DNA of 64,000 bases from SZAS-79 sp965279075 (GTDB lineage: Bacteria > Pseudomonadota > Gammaproteobacteria > Burkholderiales > SG8-39): positions 310,001-374,000 of the forward strand of contig CBDIHI010000011.1 in NCBI GenBank assembly GCA_965279075.1. Reading direction: 5' to 3'. How positions within the stretch are numbered: position 1 is the stretch's first letter; every line of letters begins with the position of its first letter. Made by a program: the position numbers and the translations under genes. The notes beneath the pieces were generated by a model. It was not told the origin of the DNA, did no database searches, and was given only the letters and a program-made list of their open reading frames with translations. This document shows positions 1-8,069 of the stretch, one piece after another.

Positions 1-2
1 TC

Positions 3-215
3 GGCATCCACCTCGACGTGCGCCACATCGCCGCGACGCCGGTGGGGATGGCGGCGACGGCCACTGCCGAGCTCGTCAAGATCGACGGCCGCACGCTGAC
101 CTTCCGTGTCGAGGCCCGCGACGAGCAGGACCTGATCGGCGACGGGCTGCACGAGCGCGTCATCGTCAACGTGGAGCGTTTCGACCAGCGGGTGCAGAAG
201 AAGCTGGCCGGCTGA
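3..215 (+). CDS. thioesterase family protein, C-terminal part
   Basis: The reading frame is open from the left edge, so the start lies outside the window; about 70 C-terminal residues are visible. The pattern of a short beta strand followed by AELVKIDGRTLTFRVEARDE and a final VNVERFDQRVQKK segment resembles hotdog-fold thioesterases of the fluoroacetyl-CoA thioesterase-like group, which hydrolyse acyl-CoA esters in the cytoplasm. The catalytic residues would lie in the missing N-terminal part, so the substrate cannot be judged. It converges on the cupin gene with only one base between the two stop codons. Confidence 0.6.
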   Translation, partial: GIHLDVRHIAATPVGMAATATAELVKIDGRTLTFRVEARDEQDLIGDGLHERVIVNVERFDQRVQKKLAG

Positions 216-216
216 C

Positions 217-585
217 CTATCCGGCGCTGCGGTCGCTCACGACGTAGTGCTTGCTCACCGGTTCCAGCACCTCGAACAGTCCCTTGAACCCGGCGGGGAT
301 CACGCCCGCGTCGCCAGGGCCGAACTCTTCGGCGCGGCCGGTCTGGCCGGTGATGCGGATGCGGCCTTCGAGCACGTGGAAGAACTCGTCCTTGCCTTGC
401 GGGAAGTCGATGTTCCACGCGCCGGCCTCGCAGCTCCACACGCCGGCGGACAAATTGCCCGAAGGATCCGTGTACAGGTTCAGCGTCGCGCGCCGCGGGT
501 TGCCGCGCACGAGGCGCGCGGGCTTCGGGTAGTCGATCTCCGGCGTGGCCGGCAGGACGTTGAAGCTGAGGACCTTGTCGATCAT
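217..585 (-). CDS. small cupin-domain protein
   Basis: A 122-residue single-domain protein. The middle and C-terminal part read as a cupin barrel: a GVWSCEAGAWNIDFPQGKDEF stretch, then FHVLEGRIRITGQTGRAEEFGPGDAGVIPAGFKG, which carries the G(X)5-PAG signature of the second cupin motif. It resembles the short EutQ-like/DUF861 cupins. Metal-binding histidines of the first motif are poorly conserved (one His in FFHVLEG), so enzymatic activity is doubtful and a sensing or scaffold role is possible. It is transcribed away from the DMT transporter gene. Confidence 0.7.
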   Translation of the reverse strand: MIDKVLSFNVLPATPEIDYPKPARLVRGNPRRATLNLYTDPSGNLSAGVWSCEAGAWNIDFPQGKDEFFHVLEGRIRITGQTGRAEEFGPGDAGVIPAGFKGLFEVLEPVSKHYVVSDRSAG

Positions 586-650
586 GGGGGGCTTTGGGTG
601 GTTTGCAGTGCAGCGTTCATTCTAACCTTCGCTCGGCTACGATCCGGCGG

Positions 651-1541
651 ATGAACCCGACCCGCAAACCTCTCGATGCGTCCGCCATCTCGCTGATGGT
701 CCTGCTGTGCCTCATCTGGGGCCTTGGCCAGGTCGCCGTGAAGCTCGCGACCGAAGGCGTTTCTCTGTTGACCCAGGCGGCGATCCGCTCCGCCGTGGCG
801 ACCGTGCTGCTGTTCGCGTGGACGCGCTTTCGCGCGATTCCGCTGTTCGGGCGCGACGGCACGCTGTGGCCGGGCATCTTCGTGGGCATCCTGTTCGGGG
901 CCGAGTTCGTCTTCATCTTCCTCGGCCTCGGGTGGACGGATGCCGCCCGCATGGTCGTATTCATCTACCTGTCGCCGTGCTTCACGGCGATCGGCCTCGC
1001 CTGGTTCGTGCCGAGCGAGCGCATGAACGCACGCCAGTGGGCGGGGGTGTTGCTGGCGTTCGGCGGCCTGGTCATCGCGTTTGCCGACGGCTTCTTCTCG
1101 TCGCGCGGCACGCTGATGGGGGACGTGTTCGGGTTGCTGGCCGGCCTACTGTGGGCTGCGACCACGGTGCTGATCCGCGCGACCAGTCTCGCCTCTATCA
1201 GCGCCGGCAAGACCCTCTTCTACCAGCTCGGCGTGTCGGCGGTGATGCTGGCCGCTCTCGCCGTGGCGCTGGGCGAACCGGGCGTCACGCGCCTGACGCC
1301 GGTGGTGGTGGCTAGCCTCGTCTTCCAGTGCGTGGTGATCGCCTTCCTGTCCTACCTGGGCTGGTTCTGGCTGTTGACGCGCTACATGGCCTCGCGCCTG
1401 TCGGTGTTCGCCTTCATGACGCCACTCTTCGGCGTAGCCGCCGGCGTGCTGATGCTGGGCGAGCCGGTCACGGCCGCTTTCCTCGGCGCCGCAGCCCTGG
1501 TCGGGGCGGGGATTTTCCTAGTGAACTCGGGCGGCAAGTGA
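651..1541 (+). CDS. DMT-superfamily (EamA) transporter
   Basis: A 296-residue integral membrane protein with ten predicted hydrophobic segments in two repeated halves, as in EamA-family drug/metabolite exporters. The first repeat carries the LIWGLGQVAVKLA and QAAIRSAVATVLL type motifs; the second ends in MTPLFGVAAGVLMLGEPVTAAFLGAAALVGAGIFLVN, the usual closing helix pair. The ATG at 651 (protein beginning MNPTRKPL) is chosen because it begins shortly before the first helix; an in-frame start at 594 would add a non-membrane tail without family likeness. Substrate is not predictable; family members export amino acids or related metabolites. Confidence 0.85.
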   Translation: MNPTRKPLDASAISLMVLLCLIWGLGQVAVKLATEGVSLLTQAAIRSAVATVLLFAWTRFRAIPLFGRDGTLWPGIFVGILFGAEFVFIFLGLGWTDAARMVVFIYLSPCFTAIGLAWFVPSERMNARQWAGVLLAFGGLVIAFADGFFSSRGTLMGDVFGLLAGLLWAATTVLIRATSLASISAGKTLFYQLGVSAVMLAALAVALGEPGVTRLTPVVVASLVFQCVVIAFLSYLGWFWLLTRYMASRLSVFAFMTPLFGVAAGVLMLGEPVTAAFLGAAALVGAGIFLVNSGGK

Positions 1542-1605
1542 ACGGTCAGCGTAGTGTCCGGTCGAACGTTGATCGGGGAAGGGAACCACTTTTGGGAGCC
1601 GGAAC

Positions 1606-2022
1606 ATGATGAAGCTCATCGCATTGGCAGTGGCAGCCGTGCTGCTCGGGGGCTGCGCGGCCGTTCAGCAGCGACCGGTGCTCTACCCGAACGCGAAGCT
1701 CAAGCAGGTCGGCGACGCCAGCGCGCAGAAGGACGTGGACGAGTGCGTGGCGCTGGCAGAGAACGCCGGCGCGACATCCGGCGGCAGCGCGGCGGGCCGT
1801 GGCGCCGCCCGGGGTGCGGCGGTGGGCGGGGCGGCCGCAGCGGTCGGCGGCCTGATCCGCGGACGCAACATCCTGGGTGACGCGGCGGCCGGGGCCGCGG
1901 TCGGGGCCGCCGCGGGGGCGGCCGGCGGGGCCTTCAACGACGGCGAAGGCAGCCCGGTGTTCCGCAACTTCGTCGGCCGGTGCCTCGCCGAGCGTGGCTA
2001 CGACGTAATTGGCTGGAAATAG
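1606..2022 (+). CDS. glycine-zipper lipoprotein
   Basis: A 138-residue secreted protein. The N terminus is a lipoprotein signal peptide with lipobox LLGGC, cysteine at about residue 18. The middle (about residues 60-110) is almost wholly Gly and Ala with GxxxG spacing, a glycine-zipper segment likely to insert in or associate with a membrane. The C terminus has the FVGRCLAERGYDVIGW tail seen in a family of conserved glycine-zipper lipoproteins. Role unknown; it is probably outer-membrane anchored. Its stop abuts the pepN stop: the two convergent stops are adjacent, leaving no room for a terminator between them. Confidence 0.75.
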   Translation: MMKLIALAVAAVLLGGCAAVQQRPVLYPNAKLKQVGDASAQKDVDECVALAENAGATSGGSAAGRGAARGAAVGGAAAAVGGLIRGRNILGDAAAGAAVGAAAGAAGGAFNDGEGSPVFRNFVGRCLAERGYDVIGWK

Positions 2023-4611
2023 CTAGGCGAGCGCCTTGCCGACGATCTCGGCCACGTCGCGCGACAACCCGTCGGTGCCCAGGATCTTCTCCAGCGCCGC
2101 CTTCGCGAGGGCCTGGCGGCCGGCGTCGAACTTCCTCCAGCGGTCGAAACACCGCGCCACGCGCGCGGCGACCTGCGGGTTGAGCTTGTCGATGGCGACG
2201 ACCTGCTCCGCGGCGAAAGCGTACCCGCCGCCGTCCGCCGCATGGAAGCGCACGTGGTTCGCGGCCACGAAAGCGCGGATCAGCGCGTAGATCTTGTTCG
2301 GGTTGCGGATGTCGAAGGCGGGGTGCTCGGTCAGGCGCCTCACTTCGGCGAGCGTGCCCGGCAGGCGCGACGTGGCCTGCACCGCCAGCCACTTGTCCAC
2401 GACCAGCTGCTCCTGCTTCCACTTCCCGTAGACGGACTCCAGCGCCCGTACGCGTTCCGGGCAGTCGGTGTTGGCGAGCAGGGACAGCGCCGCCATCGCG
2501 TCGGTCATGTTGTCCGCGGCCTCGAACTGCTTCACGCACAAGGCACGGATGTCCGCGTCGTCGAGCTCCATCAGCAGCCCGAGGCAGAGGTTCTTCAGCG
2601 AACGCTTGCCTGCCGAGGCCGCGTCGGGCGAGTAGGGCCCGGAGACGGTCATGGCCCGGTGCATGGCAAGCAGCTCCGCGCGCAGCGCGGTGGCCAGCTG
2701 CCGGCGCAGGCCGTTCCTCGCAGCGTGGAGCGCGTCCGGGTCCACCACTTCCATTTGCTCGGCCAGCGTGGTTTCGGAGGGCAGGCTGAGCGCCTCGGCG
2801 GCGAAGGCCGGGTCGTTGGGCGCATCGCGCAGCACGCGCGCAAACGCATCGATGAAGGACTGCGGCGCCTTGTCCTTGCCGCCGAGCAGCAGGCCGGTGG
2901 CAAGGCGCTGGCCCGCTTCCCAGCGGTTGAACGAGTCGGAGTCGTGCGCCATCAGGTGCGCGAGCTCGGCCTCGGTGTAGTCGTACCTCGCGATCACCGG
3001 CGCCGAGAAGCCGCGCAGGATCGAAGGCACGGGTTTCGCGGGGATGGCCTCGAACACGAAAGTCTCTTCGGCGGCCTTCACCGAAAGCAGCTTTGAAACG
3101 TGATCATTGCCGTCCGGGCCGACGAGGCCGACCGCGAACGGGATGTGGAAGGGCAGCTTGGTGTTCTGTCCCGGCGTCGGCGGGCACGACTGCTTCACGG
3201 TCAGCGTGTAGCGCTTCGCCGCCGCGTCGTAATCGCCTTTGATGTCCAGCACAGGCGTGCCGGCCTGGTCGTACCAGCGCTTGAACTGGGTCAGGTCGAT
3301 GCCGGAGGCGTCCTGCATGGCGGCCACGAAATCGTCCGTGGTCACGGCCTGCCCGTCGTGGCGCTCGAAGTACAGGTCCATGCCCTTGCGGAAGTTCTCC
3401 GCGCCGAGCAGCGTGTGCTGCATCCGTACGACCTCGGCGCCCTTCTCGTACACGGTCATCGTGTAGAAGTTGCGGATCTCCATGTAGGACTGCGGGCGCA
3501 CCGGGTGCGCCATCGGGCCGGCGTCCTCGGGGAACTGCGCGGCCCGCAGGCTGCGGACCTCCTGGATGCGCTGCACCGGGCGCGAGTAGTTGTCGGCGCC
3601 GTACTCCTGGTCGCGGAACACCGTGAGGCCTTCCTTGAGCGAGAGCTGGAACCAGTCGCGGCAGGTCACGCGGTCGCCGGTCCAGTTGTGGAAGTACTCG
3701 TGCGCGATGACGCGGTCGATATTCTGGTAGTCGATGTCGGTTGCGACGTCGGGCCGCGCCAGCACGTACTTGGTGTTGAAGATGTTCAGGCCCTTGTTCT
3801 CCATCGCGCCGGAGTTGAAGTCGCTGACCGCGACGATCATGTACTGGTCGAGGTCGAACTCCAGGCCGAACACATCCTCGTCCCATTTCATCGAATTCTT
3901 CAGGCACCGCATCGAGAAGCCGGCCTGGTCGAGCTTGCCCGGCTCCACGTAGATCGCAAGGCGCGCCTGCTTGCCGGATTTCGTCACGAACGCGTCTTCC
4001 AGCATGTCGAGCTTCGCCGCCACCATCGCGAACAGGTACGAGGGCTTGGGGAAGGGGTCGACGAACTTCGCCCAATGGCGTCCGCCTCCGCGCTGCTCGC
4101 CCGAGCCCACCAGGTTGCCGTTGGAGAGCAGCACCGGGTACTTCTCCTTGTTCGCGCGCACCGTGACTGTGTATTTCGCCATCACGTCCGGGCGGTCGAG
4201 GAACCAGGTGATGCGGCGGAAGCCTTCGGCCTCGCACTGCGTGACGAAGCCGGCCTTGGTCGCGTAGAGGCCTTCGAGCTTGGTGTTCTTCTGCGGGACG
4301 ATGGTCACCACCGTTTCGAGCTTGAAGCTGTCCGGGGCGCCGGCGATTGTCAGCTTTTCGGCGTCGACGGCGTACTCGCCGTCCTTCAGTTTCCTGCCGT
4401 CGACCGCGACCGACTCGAGCTTCAGCTCGTCGCCGTTCAGCACCAGCGGCGCCGCCTGGTCCGGCGCGTCCGGGTTGCGGGAGAGCGTCAGCCTTGCCCG
4501 CACGATGGCGTCTTCGTCGCGGATCTCGATGTCCAGCTCGACGGTGGAGACCAGGAACGCCGGCGGCGTGTAGTCCTTCAGGAAGATGGTCTTGGGAGTG
4601 GGTTCGCGCAT
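2023..4611 (-). CDS. pepN: aminopeptidase N (M1 family)
   Basis: An 862-residue cytoplasmic zinc metallopeptidase that removes N-terminal amino acids from peptides. The substrate-recognition motif GAMEN is at residues 268-272, and the zinc site HEYFH is at 304-308 with the third ligand Glu327, exactly 18 residues on. An N-terminal beta domain precedes the catalytic domain and a long helical C-terminal half follows, as in bacterial PepN. The ATG at 4611 (MREPTPKT) is preferred over the ATG 15 codons upstream because it matches the usual PepN N terminus. A TAGAAT -10-like hexamer lies about 30 bases upstream (4640-4645 on the minus strand). Confidence 0.95.
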   Translation of the reverse strand: MREPTPKTIFLKDYTPPAFLVSTVELDIEIRDEDAIVRARLTLSRNPDAPDQAAPLVLNGDELKLESVAVDGRKLKDGEYAVDAEKLTIAGAPDSFKLETVVTIVPQKNTKLEGLYATKAGFVTQCEAEGFRRITWFLDRPDVMAKYTVTVRANKEKYPVLLSNGNLVGSGEQRGGGRHWAKFVDPFPKPSYLFAMVAAKLDMLEDAFVTKSGKQARLAIYVEPGKLDQAGFSMRCLKNSMKWDEDVFGLEFDLDQYMIVAVSDFNSGAMENKGLNIFNTKYVLARPDVATDIDYQNIDRVIAHEYFHNWTGDRVTCRDWFQLSLKEGLTVFRDQEYGADNYSRPVQRIQEVRSLRAAQFPEDAGPMAHPVRPQSYMEIRNFYTMTVYEKGAEVVRMQHTLLGAENFRKGMDLYFERHDGQAVTTDDFVAAMQDASGIDLTQFKRWYDQAGTPVLDIKGDYDAAAKRYTLTVKQSCPPTPGQNTKLPFHIPFAVGLVGPDGNDHVSKLLSVKAAEETFVFEAIPAKPVPSILRGFSAPVIARYDYTEAELAHLMAHDSDSFNRWEAGQRLATGLLLGGKDKAPQSFIDAFARVLRDAPNDPAFAAEALSLPSETTLAEQMEVVDPDALHAARNGLRRQLATALRAELLAMHRAMTVSGPYSPDAASAGKRSLKNLCLGLLMELDDADIRALCVKQFEAADNMTDAMAALSLLANTDCPERVRALESVYGKWKQEQLVVDKWLAVQATSRLPGTLAEVRRLTEHPAFDIRNPNKIYALIRAFVAANHVRFHAADGGGYAFAAEQVVAIDKLNPQVAARVARCFDRWRKFDAGRQALAKAALEKILGTDGLSRDVAEIVGKALA

Positions 4612-4692
4612 GGTGTCTGGGCCTTTCCGGGGAGGGTGGATTCTACCGGGTTGCACACTCGATGGGCGCTGGCGGCGTGCGGTTGACGCGCC

Positions 4693-4698
4693 TATAAT
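4693..4698 (+). promoter_or_regulatory. -10 element of a near-leaderless promoter
   Basis: A perfect TATAAT lies 6 bases before the ATG at 4705, which would place the transcription start at or very near the start codon. No good -35 hexamer is seen at 16-18 bases. This supports expression of the small ORF and the nucleotidyltransferase-like gene behind it. Confidence 0.5.
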
Positions 4699-4704
4699 TT
4701 CCGC

Positions 4705-4920
4705 ATGCCCGCTTCGCGCCTTCGTTCAAATGCAACCTCCCTGGTCATTCGCGAGGCGGATCGGGACACCTGCGATCTTCCCCCGGGTGATTCGACGCCC
4801 GAATCGCGCATGGCCATGGTGTGGGAACTGACCTTGCAGTGCCTTGCGATGCAGGGAAGCGAAGCGCTTGAGCCCAGACTTCAAAGATCTGTTGTCAGAA
4901 TTCAACGCCCACGGCGTTGA
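4705..4920 (+). CDS. small hypothetical protein upstream of nucleotidyltransferase-like gene
   Basis: A 71-residue polar ORF. It contains a DSTPESRMAMVWELTLQCLAMQG stretch reminiscent, from memory, of short proteins encoded just before nucleotidyltransferase-like genes of the type found next here, and a basic C terminus (RLQRSVVRIQRPRR). A perfect TATAAT directly before its ATG and a 53-base overlap with the next gene suggest the two are co-transcribed and translationally coupled. No domain is recognised with certainty. It could be an antitoxin-like partner; that is inference from gene order only. Confidence 0.5.
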   Translation: MPASRLRSNATSLVIREADRDTCDLPPGDSTPESRMAMVWELTLQCLAMQGSEALEPRLQRSVVRIQRPRR

Positions 4921-5317
4921 ATATCTGGTGGTCGGGGCGTACGCCCTGGCGGCTCACGGCCGTGTCAGGGCCACGGGTGATCTGGACGTATGGGTCCGTC
5001 CTGCCCCGGAGAACGCGAAGCGGGTTCTAGGGGCATTGGCAGTGTTCGGGGCGCCGATGCAGGATCTGACCGAACAGGACCTCAGCCGCCCCGGGATCGT
5101 CTTCCAGATTGGTCTCGCGCCGCTTCGGATCGACATCCTTACCGGCATCGATGCCGTCGAGTTCGATGAGGCGTGGCCTGCGCGGATCGTCACCAGTTTC
5201 GCAGGACAGAGCGTTCCGGTCCTTTCCGTTGCCCACCTGATTCGAAATAAGCGCGCGGTCGGACGGCCGCAGGATATTGCCGACCTGGAATGGCTGGAGC
5301 GTCCGGAGAGGGGCTGA
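4868..5317 (+). CDS. nucleotidyltransferase-fold protein
   Basis: A 149-residue protein with the core of a polymerase-beta/MNT-type nucleotidyltransferase: a HGVEYLVVGAYALAAHGRVR strand-helix with the G-x-A-L pattern and, 20 residues on, the acidic GDLDVWV motif. A third strand (LRIDILTGID) supplies a possible third acidic residue. A TTG start at 4868 is chosen because a GGAAG Shine-Dalgarno-like sequence ends 8 bases upstream and the protein then begins SPDFKDLL as in relatives; an ATG 8 codons upstream is the alternative. Family members include toxin-like and antibiotic-modifying transferases. It is paired with the overlapping ORF at 4705; substrate unknown. Confidence 0.7.
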   Translation: MSPDFKDLLSEFNAHGVEYLVVGAYALAAHGRVRATGDLDVWVRPAPENAKRVLGALAVFGAPMQDLTEQDLSRPGIVFQIGLAPLRIDILTGIDAVEFDEAWPARIVTSFAGQSVPVLSVAHLIRNKRAVGRPQDIADLEWLERPERG

Positions 5318-5366
5318 CGCGCCCGGAAACAAGAACATGTACGATCGAGACAGCAGGGGACGGTCC

Positions 5367-6608
5367 ATGAAAGCACTCGCTGCTGGCGCGCTGCTGGCGG
5401 GAGCCGGCTTGATTGCCCATGCGCAGGAGGTCCTCCCCCGGGCGTCGAAACCCGAGGACGTCGGCCTCTCCTCCGAACGCCTGGCGCGGATGGCGAAGGT
5501 CACGCAGGAGCACGTCGACGCCGGGCGGCTGCCCGGGGCGGTGGTGCTGATCGCCCGGCGCGGCAAGATCGCCTACTACGAGGCGTTCGGCTTTCGCGAC
5601 CGCGAGAAGGGCCTGCCGATGACGCGGGACGCGATCTTCCGCATCTACTCGATGACCAAGCCGGTCACGACCACGGCCGCGATGATGCTGCAAGAGGAAG
5701 GCCGGCTGCAGGTCTACGAGCCCGTGTCGAAGACCCTGCCTGAACTCGGGCACATGAAGGTGAGCACCGAGATCACCGCCGGCGGCAGGAAGGCCTGGGA
5801 CAGCGTGCCCGCCTCGCGCGAGATCACGCTGCAGGACCTGATGCGGCATACGTCGGGGTTCACGTACGGGACTCGCGGCAACGGGCCGGTACACGCGGCT
5901 TACATGGACATGCGCATCGGCTCGCGCGACGACACCAACGCGGACCTCGTGACGAAGCTGTCGAAGATCCCCCTGAAGTACCAGCCGGGAACGCGCTGGG
6001 AGTACGGGGTATCGACGGACGTACTGGGCCGCGTGGTCGAGGTCATTTCCGGGAAGAAGCTCGGCGAGGTGTTCGACGAAAGGATCTTCAAGCCGCTGGG
6101 GATGACGGATACGGCGTTCTACGTTCCGGCGGAGAAGCTCTCCCGCGCAGCCCAGCCCTGGCAGCGTCCCGGCGGGCCGCCGATGACGCCCCGGTTCGAC
6201 GTGGCGGTTCAGGCGAAGTACGAGTCCGGTGGCGGTGGGCTGGTGGGGACCGCTTCGGACTACCTGCGGTTCGCCACGATGATGCTGAACGGCGGCAAGC
6301 TTGGCGACGTGCGACTGCTCGGGAGAAAGACCGTCGAGTACATGACCTCCGACCACCTGGGGGCCATTCCCATCGAAGCGCCGGGGCTGGGGTTCGGGCT
6401 CGGCTTCCAGGTCCGGCGCGAGGCCGGGGTGGCGACCCTGGCCGGGTCCGTGGGCGAGTACGGCTGGGCGGGTAACGCCGGGACCCTGTTCTGGATCGAC
6501 CCGAAGGAGCGGATGATCGTGATCTACATGGTCCAGGTCGGGGACGCGGAGCGGGTGGCGCTGCGGAACCAGTTCAGGACGATGGTGGTGCAGGCGGTGG
6601 TGGAGTAG
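5367..6608 (+). CDS. secreted serine hydrolase, class C beta-lactamase family
   Basis: A 413-residue protein starting with a signal peptide (MKALAAGALLAGAGLIAHAQ), so exported to the periplasm. The catalytic S-x-x-K is Ser95-Met-Thr-Lys98, the conserved tyrosine is Tyr213 in WEYGVSTD, and the third motif region is GWAGNAGTLFWIDP, with Trp-x-Gly in place of the KTG of true beta-lactamases. This combination is typical of EstB-like esterases and beta-lactamase-related hydrolases rather than antibiotic-degrading enzymes. The ATG at 5367 is chosen because it begins the signal peptide. Substrate unknown. Confidence 0.85.
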   Translation: MKALAAGALLAGAGLIAHAQEVLPRASKPEDVGLSSERLARMAKVTQEHVDAGRLPGAVVLIARRGKIAYYEAFGFRDREKGLPMTRDAIFRIYSMTKPVTTTAAMMLQEEGRLQVYEPVSKTLPELGHMKVSTEITAGGRKAWDSVPASREITLQDLMRHTSGFTYGTRGNGPVHAAYMDMRIGSRDDTNADLVTKLSKIPLKYQPGTRWEYGVSTDVLGRVVEVISGKKLGEVFDERIFKPLGMTDTAFYVPAEKLSRAAQPWQRPGGPPMTPRFDVAVQAKYESGGGGLVGTASDYLRFATMMLNGGKLGDVRLLGRKTVEYMTSDHLGAIPIEAPGLGFGLGFQVRREAGVATLAGSVGEYGWAGNAGTLFWIDPKERMIVIYMVQVGDAERVALRNQFRTMVVQAVVE

Positions 6609-6824
6609 GGGGGCAAAAATAGATTCAATGTCTAGGTGTTCGATCCCACGCCGGAGAGCCAATTCGGGAAAGTTCTCGGGCCAGGCTAGCCGGCAAATTA
6701 CCCTCTACTATTTCCGGCCGGCGAGCGTGTTGATCGGAAGTTCGTCTAAACGTTGTGTGCTCTGCCGTTGTCGTGAACCTTGCAGAGGTGTACTCTGAAT
6801 TCGCCCCATCCTGAGGAGACGCAA

Positions 6825-7304
6825 ATGAAAATTCCGAAACACGCAGTTGCGATCGCTACGTTGGCATTCGCGGGTCTCGTGACGACTGGGACGGCGCACG
6901 CCGCCGACACGAAGGAGATGAAGCTCGCCTTCGACTTCACCGATGCCAGTCCAGTCGTGCTGCTGAATAAGCTGAACAATGTGGACACCACGCGAAAGCA
7001 GCTGATCGAGAGCGGGATCACCCCGAAAATCGTCATGACTTTTCGTGGAAACGCTTCGTACTTCACGCAAACCAACCTCGATGCAGTGAAGGAAGGGGAT
7101 CGGGCCGACGCGCTCAAGGTCGCCGCCAAGCTGCGGGAGATGAAGCAGGCACCAGGCGTGCAGGGACTCGAGCAGTGCAACCTGCCGCTGGCCGACCGCA
7201 AGCTGAAACCCGCCGACCTCATGTCGGAAGTCAAGCTTGTGCCCAATGGCTGGATTGCCTTGGGTACTTACCAGCAGCAAGGGTATGCGTACATCGCGCC
7301 CTGA
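6825..7304 (+). CDS. secreted DsrE-like protein
   Basis: A 159-residue protein with a clear Sec signal peptide ending in TGTAHA. The mature part (MKLAFDFTDASPVVLLNKLNNV...IVMTFRGNASYFTQ...GWIALGTYQQQGYAYIAP) follows the strand order and the closing Gly-Trp-x-x-x-x-x-Tyr-Gln-x-Gly-Tyr-Ala-Tyr pattern of periplasmic DsrE/F-like proteins. A single Cys (EQCNLPLADRKL) sits where some relatives carry the reactive cysteine. The function of the secreted group is not established. A second, distinct member lies at 28448. The 216 bases upstream hold no gene; base composition there is visibly less GC-rich than around it. Confidence 0.65.
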   Translation: MKIPKHAVAIATLAFAGLVTTGTAHAADTKEMKLAFDFTDASPVVLLNKLNNVDTTRKQLIESGITPKIVMTFRGNASYFTQTNLDAVKEGDRADALKVAAKLREMKQAPGVQGLEQCNLPLADRKLKPADLMSEVKLVPNGWIALGTYQQQGYAYIAP

Positions 7305-7386
7305 ATTGCGTGCATTCTGCTCAAAAAGGACGCCATGCCGCTCCCGCCTGGAAGTCAGGATCGCTAGTTCCCGACCTTTAGGCCAA

Positions 7387-7417
7387 CCCGTGCTACACTG
7401 ATTCGATGCTACACGGG
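7387..7417 (+). promoter_or_regulatory. operator/promoter of the vapBC-type pair
   Basis: CCCGTG and CACGGG form an inverted repeat enclosing two direct copies of TGCTACAC (7391-7398 and 7407-7414) 16 bases apart. The first copy continues as TGCTACACT, a good extended -10. The 16-base period suits binding of ribbon-helix-helix dimers on one face of DNA, so antitoxin autorepression is likely. Confidence 0.5.
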
Positions 7418-7431
7418 CTTGGAGGTCTGCC

Positions 7432-7662
7432 ATGGCCAATCTGACGATCGCAATCCCCGACGAGGTGCTGAAAAGCGCGCGCGAGCGTGCAATGAAGCAG
7501 GGTACTTCGGTGAACGCGCTGCTGCGCGACTACCTCAGCCAGTTCGCCGGCAGGCAGTCCGCGCTGTCCAGCGCCGCGCGACGCGTGCTTGATCTGTCCA
7601 GACAGGCGCGGTCGGGCCGGGGCAAGGCCGGGTGGACCCGCGACGACCTGCATGAGCGATGA
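7432..7662 (+). CDS. vapB: antitoxin, ribbon-helix-helix type
   Basis: A 76-residue protein whose N terminus (ANLTIAIPDEVLKSARERAMKQGTSVNALLRDYLSQF) is a ribbon-helix-helix DNA-binding domain; the basic, flexible C terminus would wrap the toxin. GGAGG lies 7 bases before the ATG. The stop overlaps the toxin start in ATGA, the usual coupling for such pairs. It should neutralise the PIN ribonuclease and, with it, repress the operator at 7387-7417. Confidence 0.85.
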   Translation: MANLTIAIPDEVLKSARERAMKQGTSVNALLRDYLSQFAGRQSALSSAARRVLDLSRQARSGRGKAGWTRDDLHER

Positions 7663-8069
7663 AGTTCTTCTTCGACACGAACATCCTCGTCTACCTCTTC
7701 GACATAGATTCACCTGACAAGCGCCGGAAGGCGCGGGCGCTGTTCCAGAAGCATGCGGAAGCGGGGGATATCCTGCTGAGCACGCAGGTGCTGCAGGAGT
7801 TCTACGTGACGGTCACTCGCAAGCTTTCACGCCCGCTCGATGGAATCGCCGCGACCGAGGCGGCGGCACGTTTCGCGGAACTGCCCATGGTTCAGGTGGA
7901 CGACAAGCTGATCCTTGCCGCCATCCACCGTAGCCAGGAGAGCCGGCTTTCTTTCTGGGATGCGCTGATCGTGCAGGCGGCCATCGAAGGGCGCGCCAGC
8001 ACGCTCTACTCCGAGGACATGCAGAACGGGCAGGTTTTGGATGGGGTACGGGTGGTCAATCCGTTCTAG
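7659..8069 (+). CDS. vapC: PIN-domain toxin ribonuclease
   Basis: A 136-residue PIN-domain protein. The N-terminal FFFDTNILVYLFD motif gives the first acidic residue (Asp6), QVLQEFYV gives the second acidic position, and SFWDALIVQAA plus LYSEDMQNGQ give the third and fourth, so the Mg-binding site looks intact. PIN toxins of VapBC systems cleave tRNA or rRNA to halt translation. Co-transcribed with the antitoxin through an ATGA overlap. Its 3' end overlaps the convergent methyltransferase gene by 14 bases. Confidence 0.88.
   Translation: MKFFFDTNILVYLFDIDSPDKRRKARALFQKHAEAGDILLSTQVLQEFYVTVTRKLSRPLDGIAATEAAARFAELPMVQVDDKLILAAIHRSQESRLSFWDALIVQAAIEGRASTLYSEDMQNGQVLDGVRVVNPF

Noticed and set aside
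3100..4686. A 528-codon open frame on the plus strand
   Set aside because: It is the antisense of pepN, which has all its catalytic motifs; the antisense peptide has low-complexity composition.
6630..6661. A T-arm-like stretch with GTGTTCGATCCCAC followed by a CCA-like end
   Set aside because: The stem does not pair over five bases and no acceptor or anticodon arm fits; too weak to call a tRNA or a tRNA remnant.
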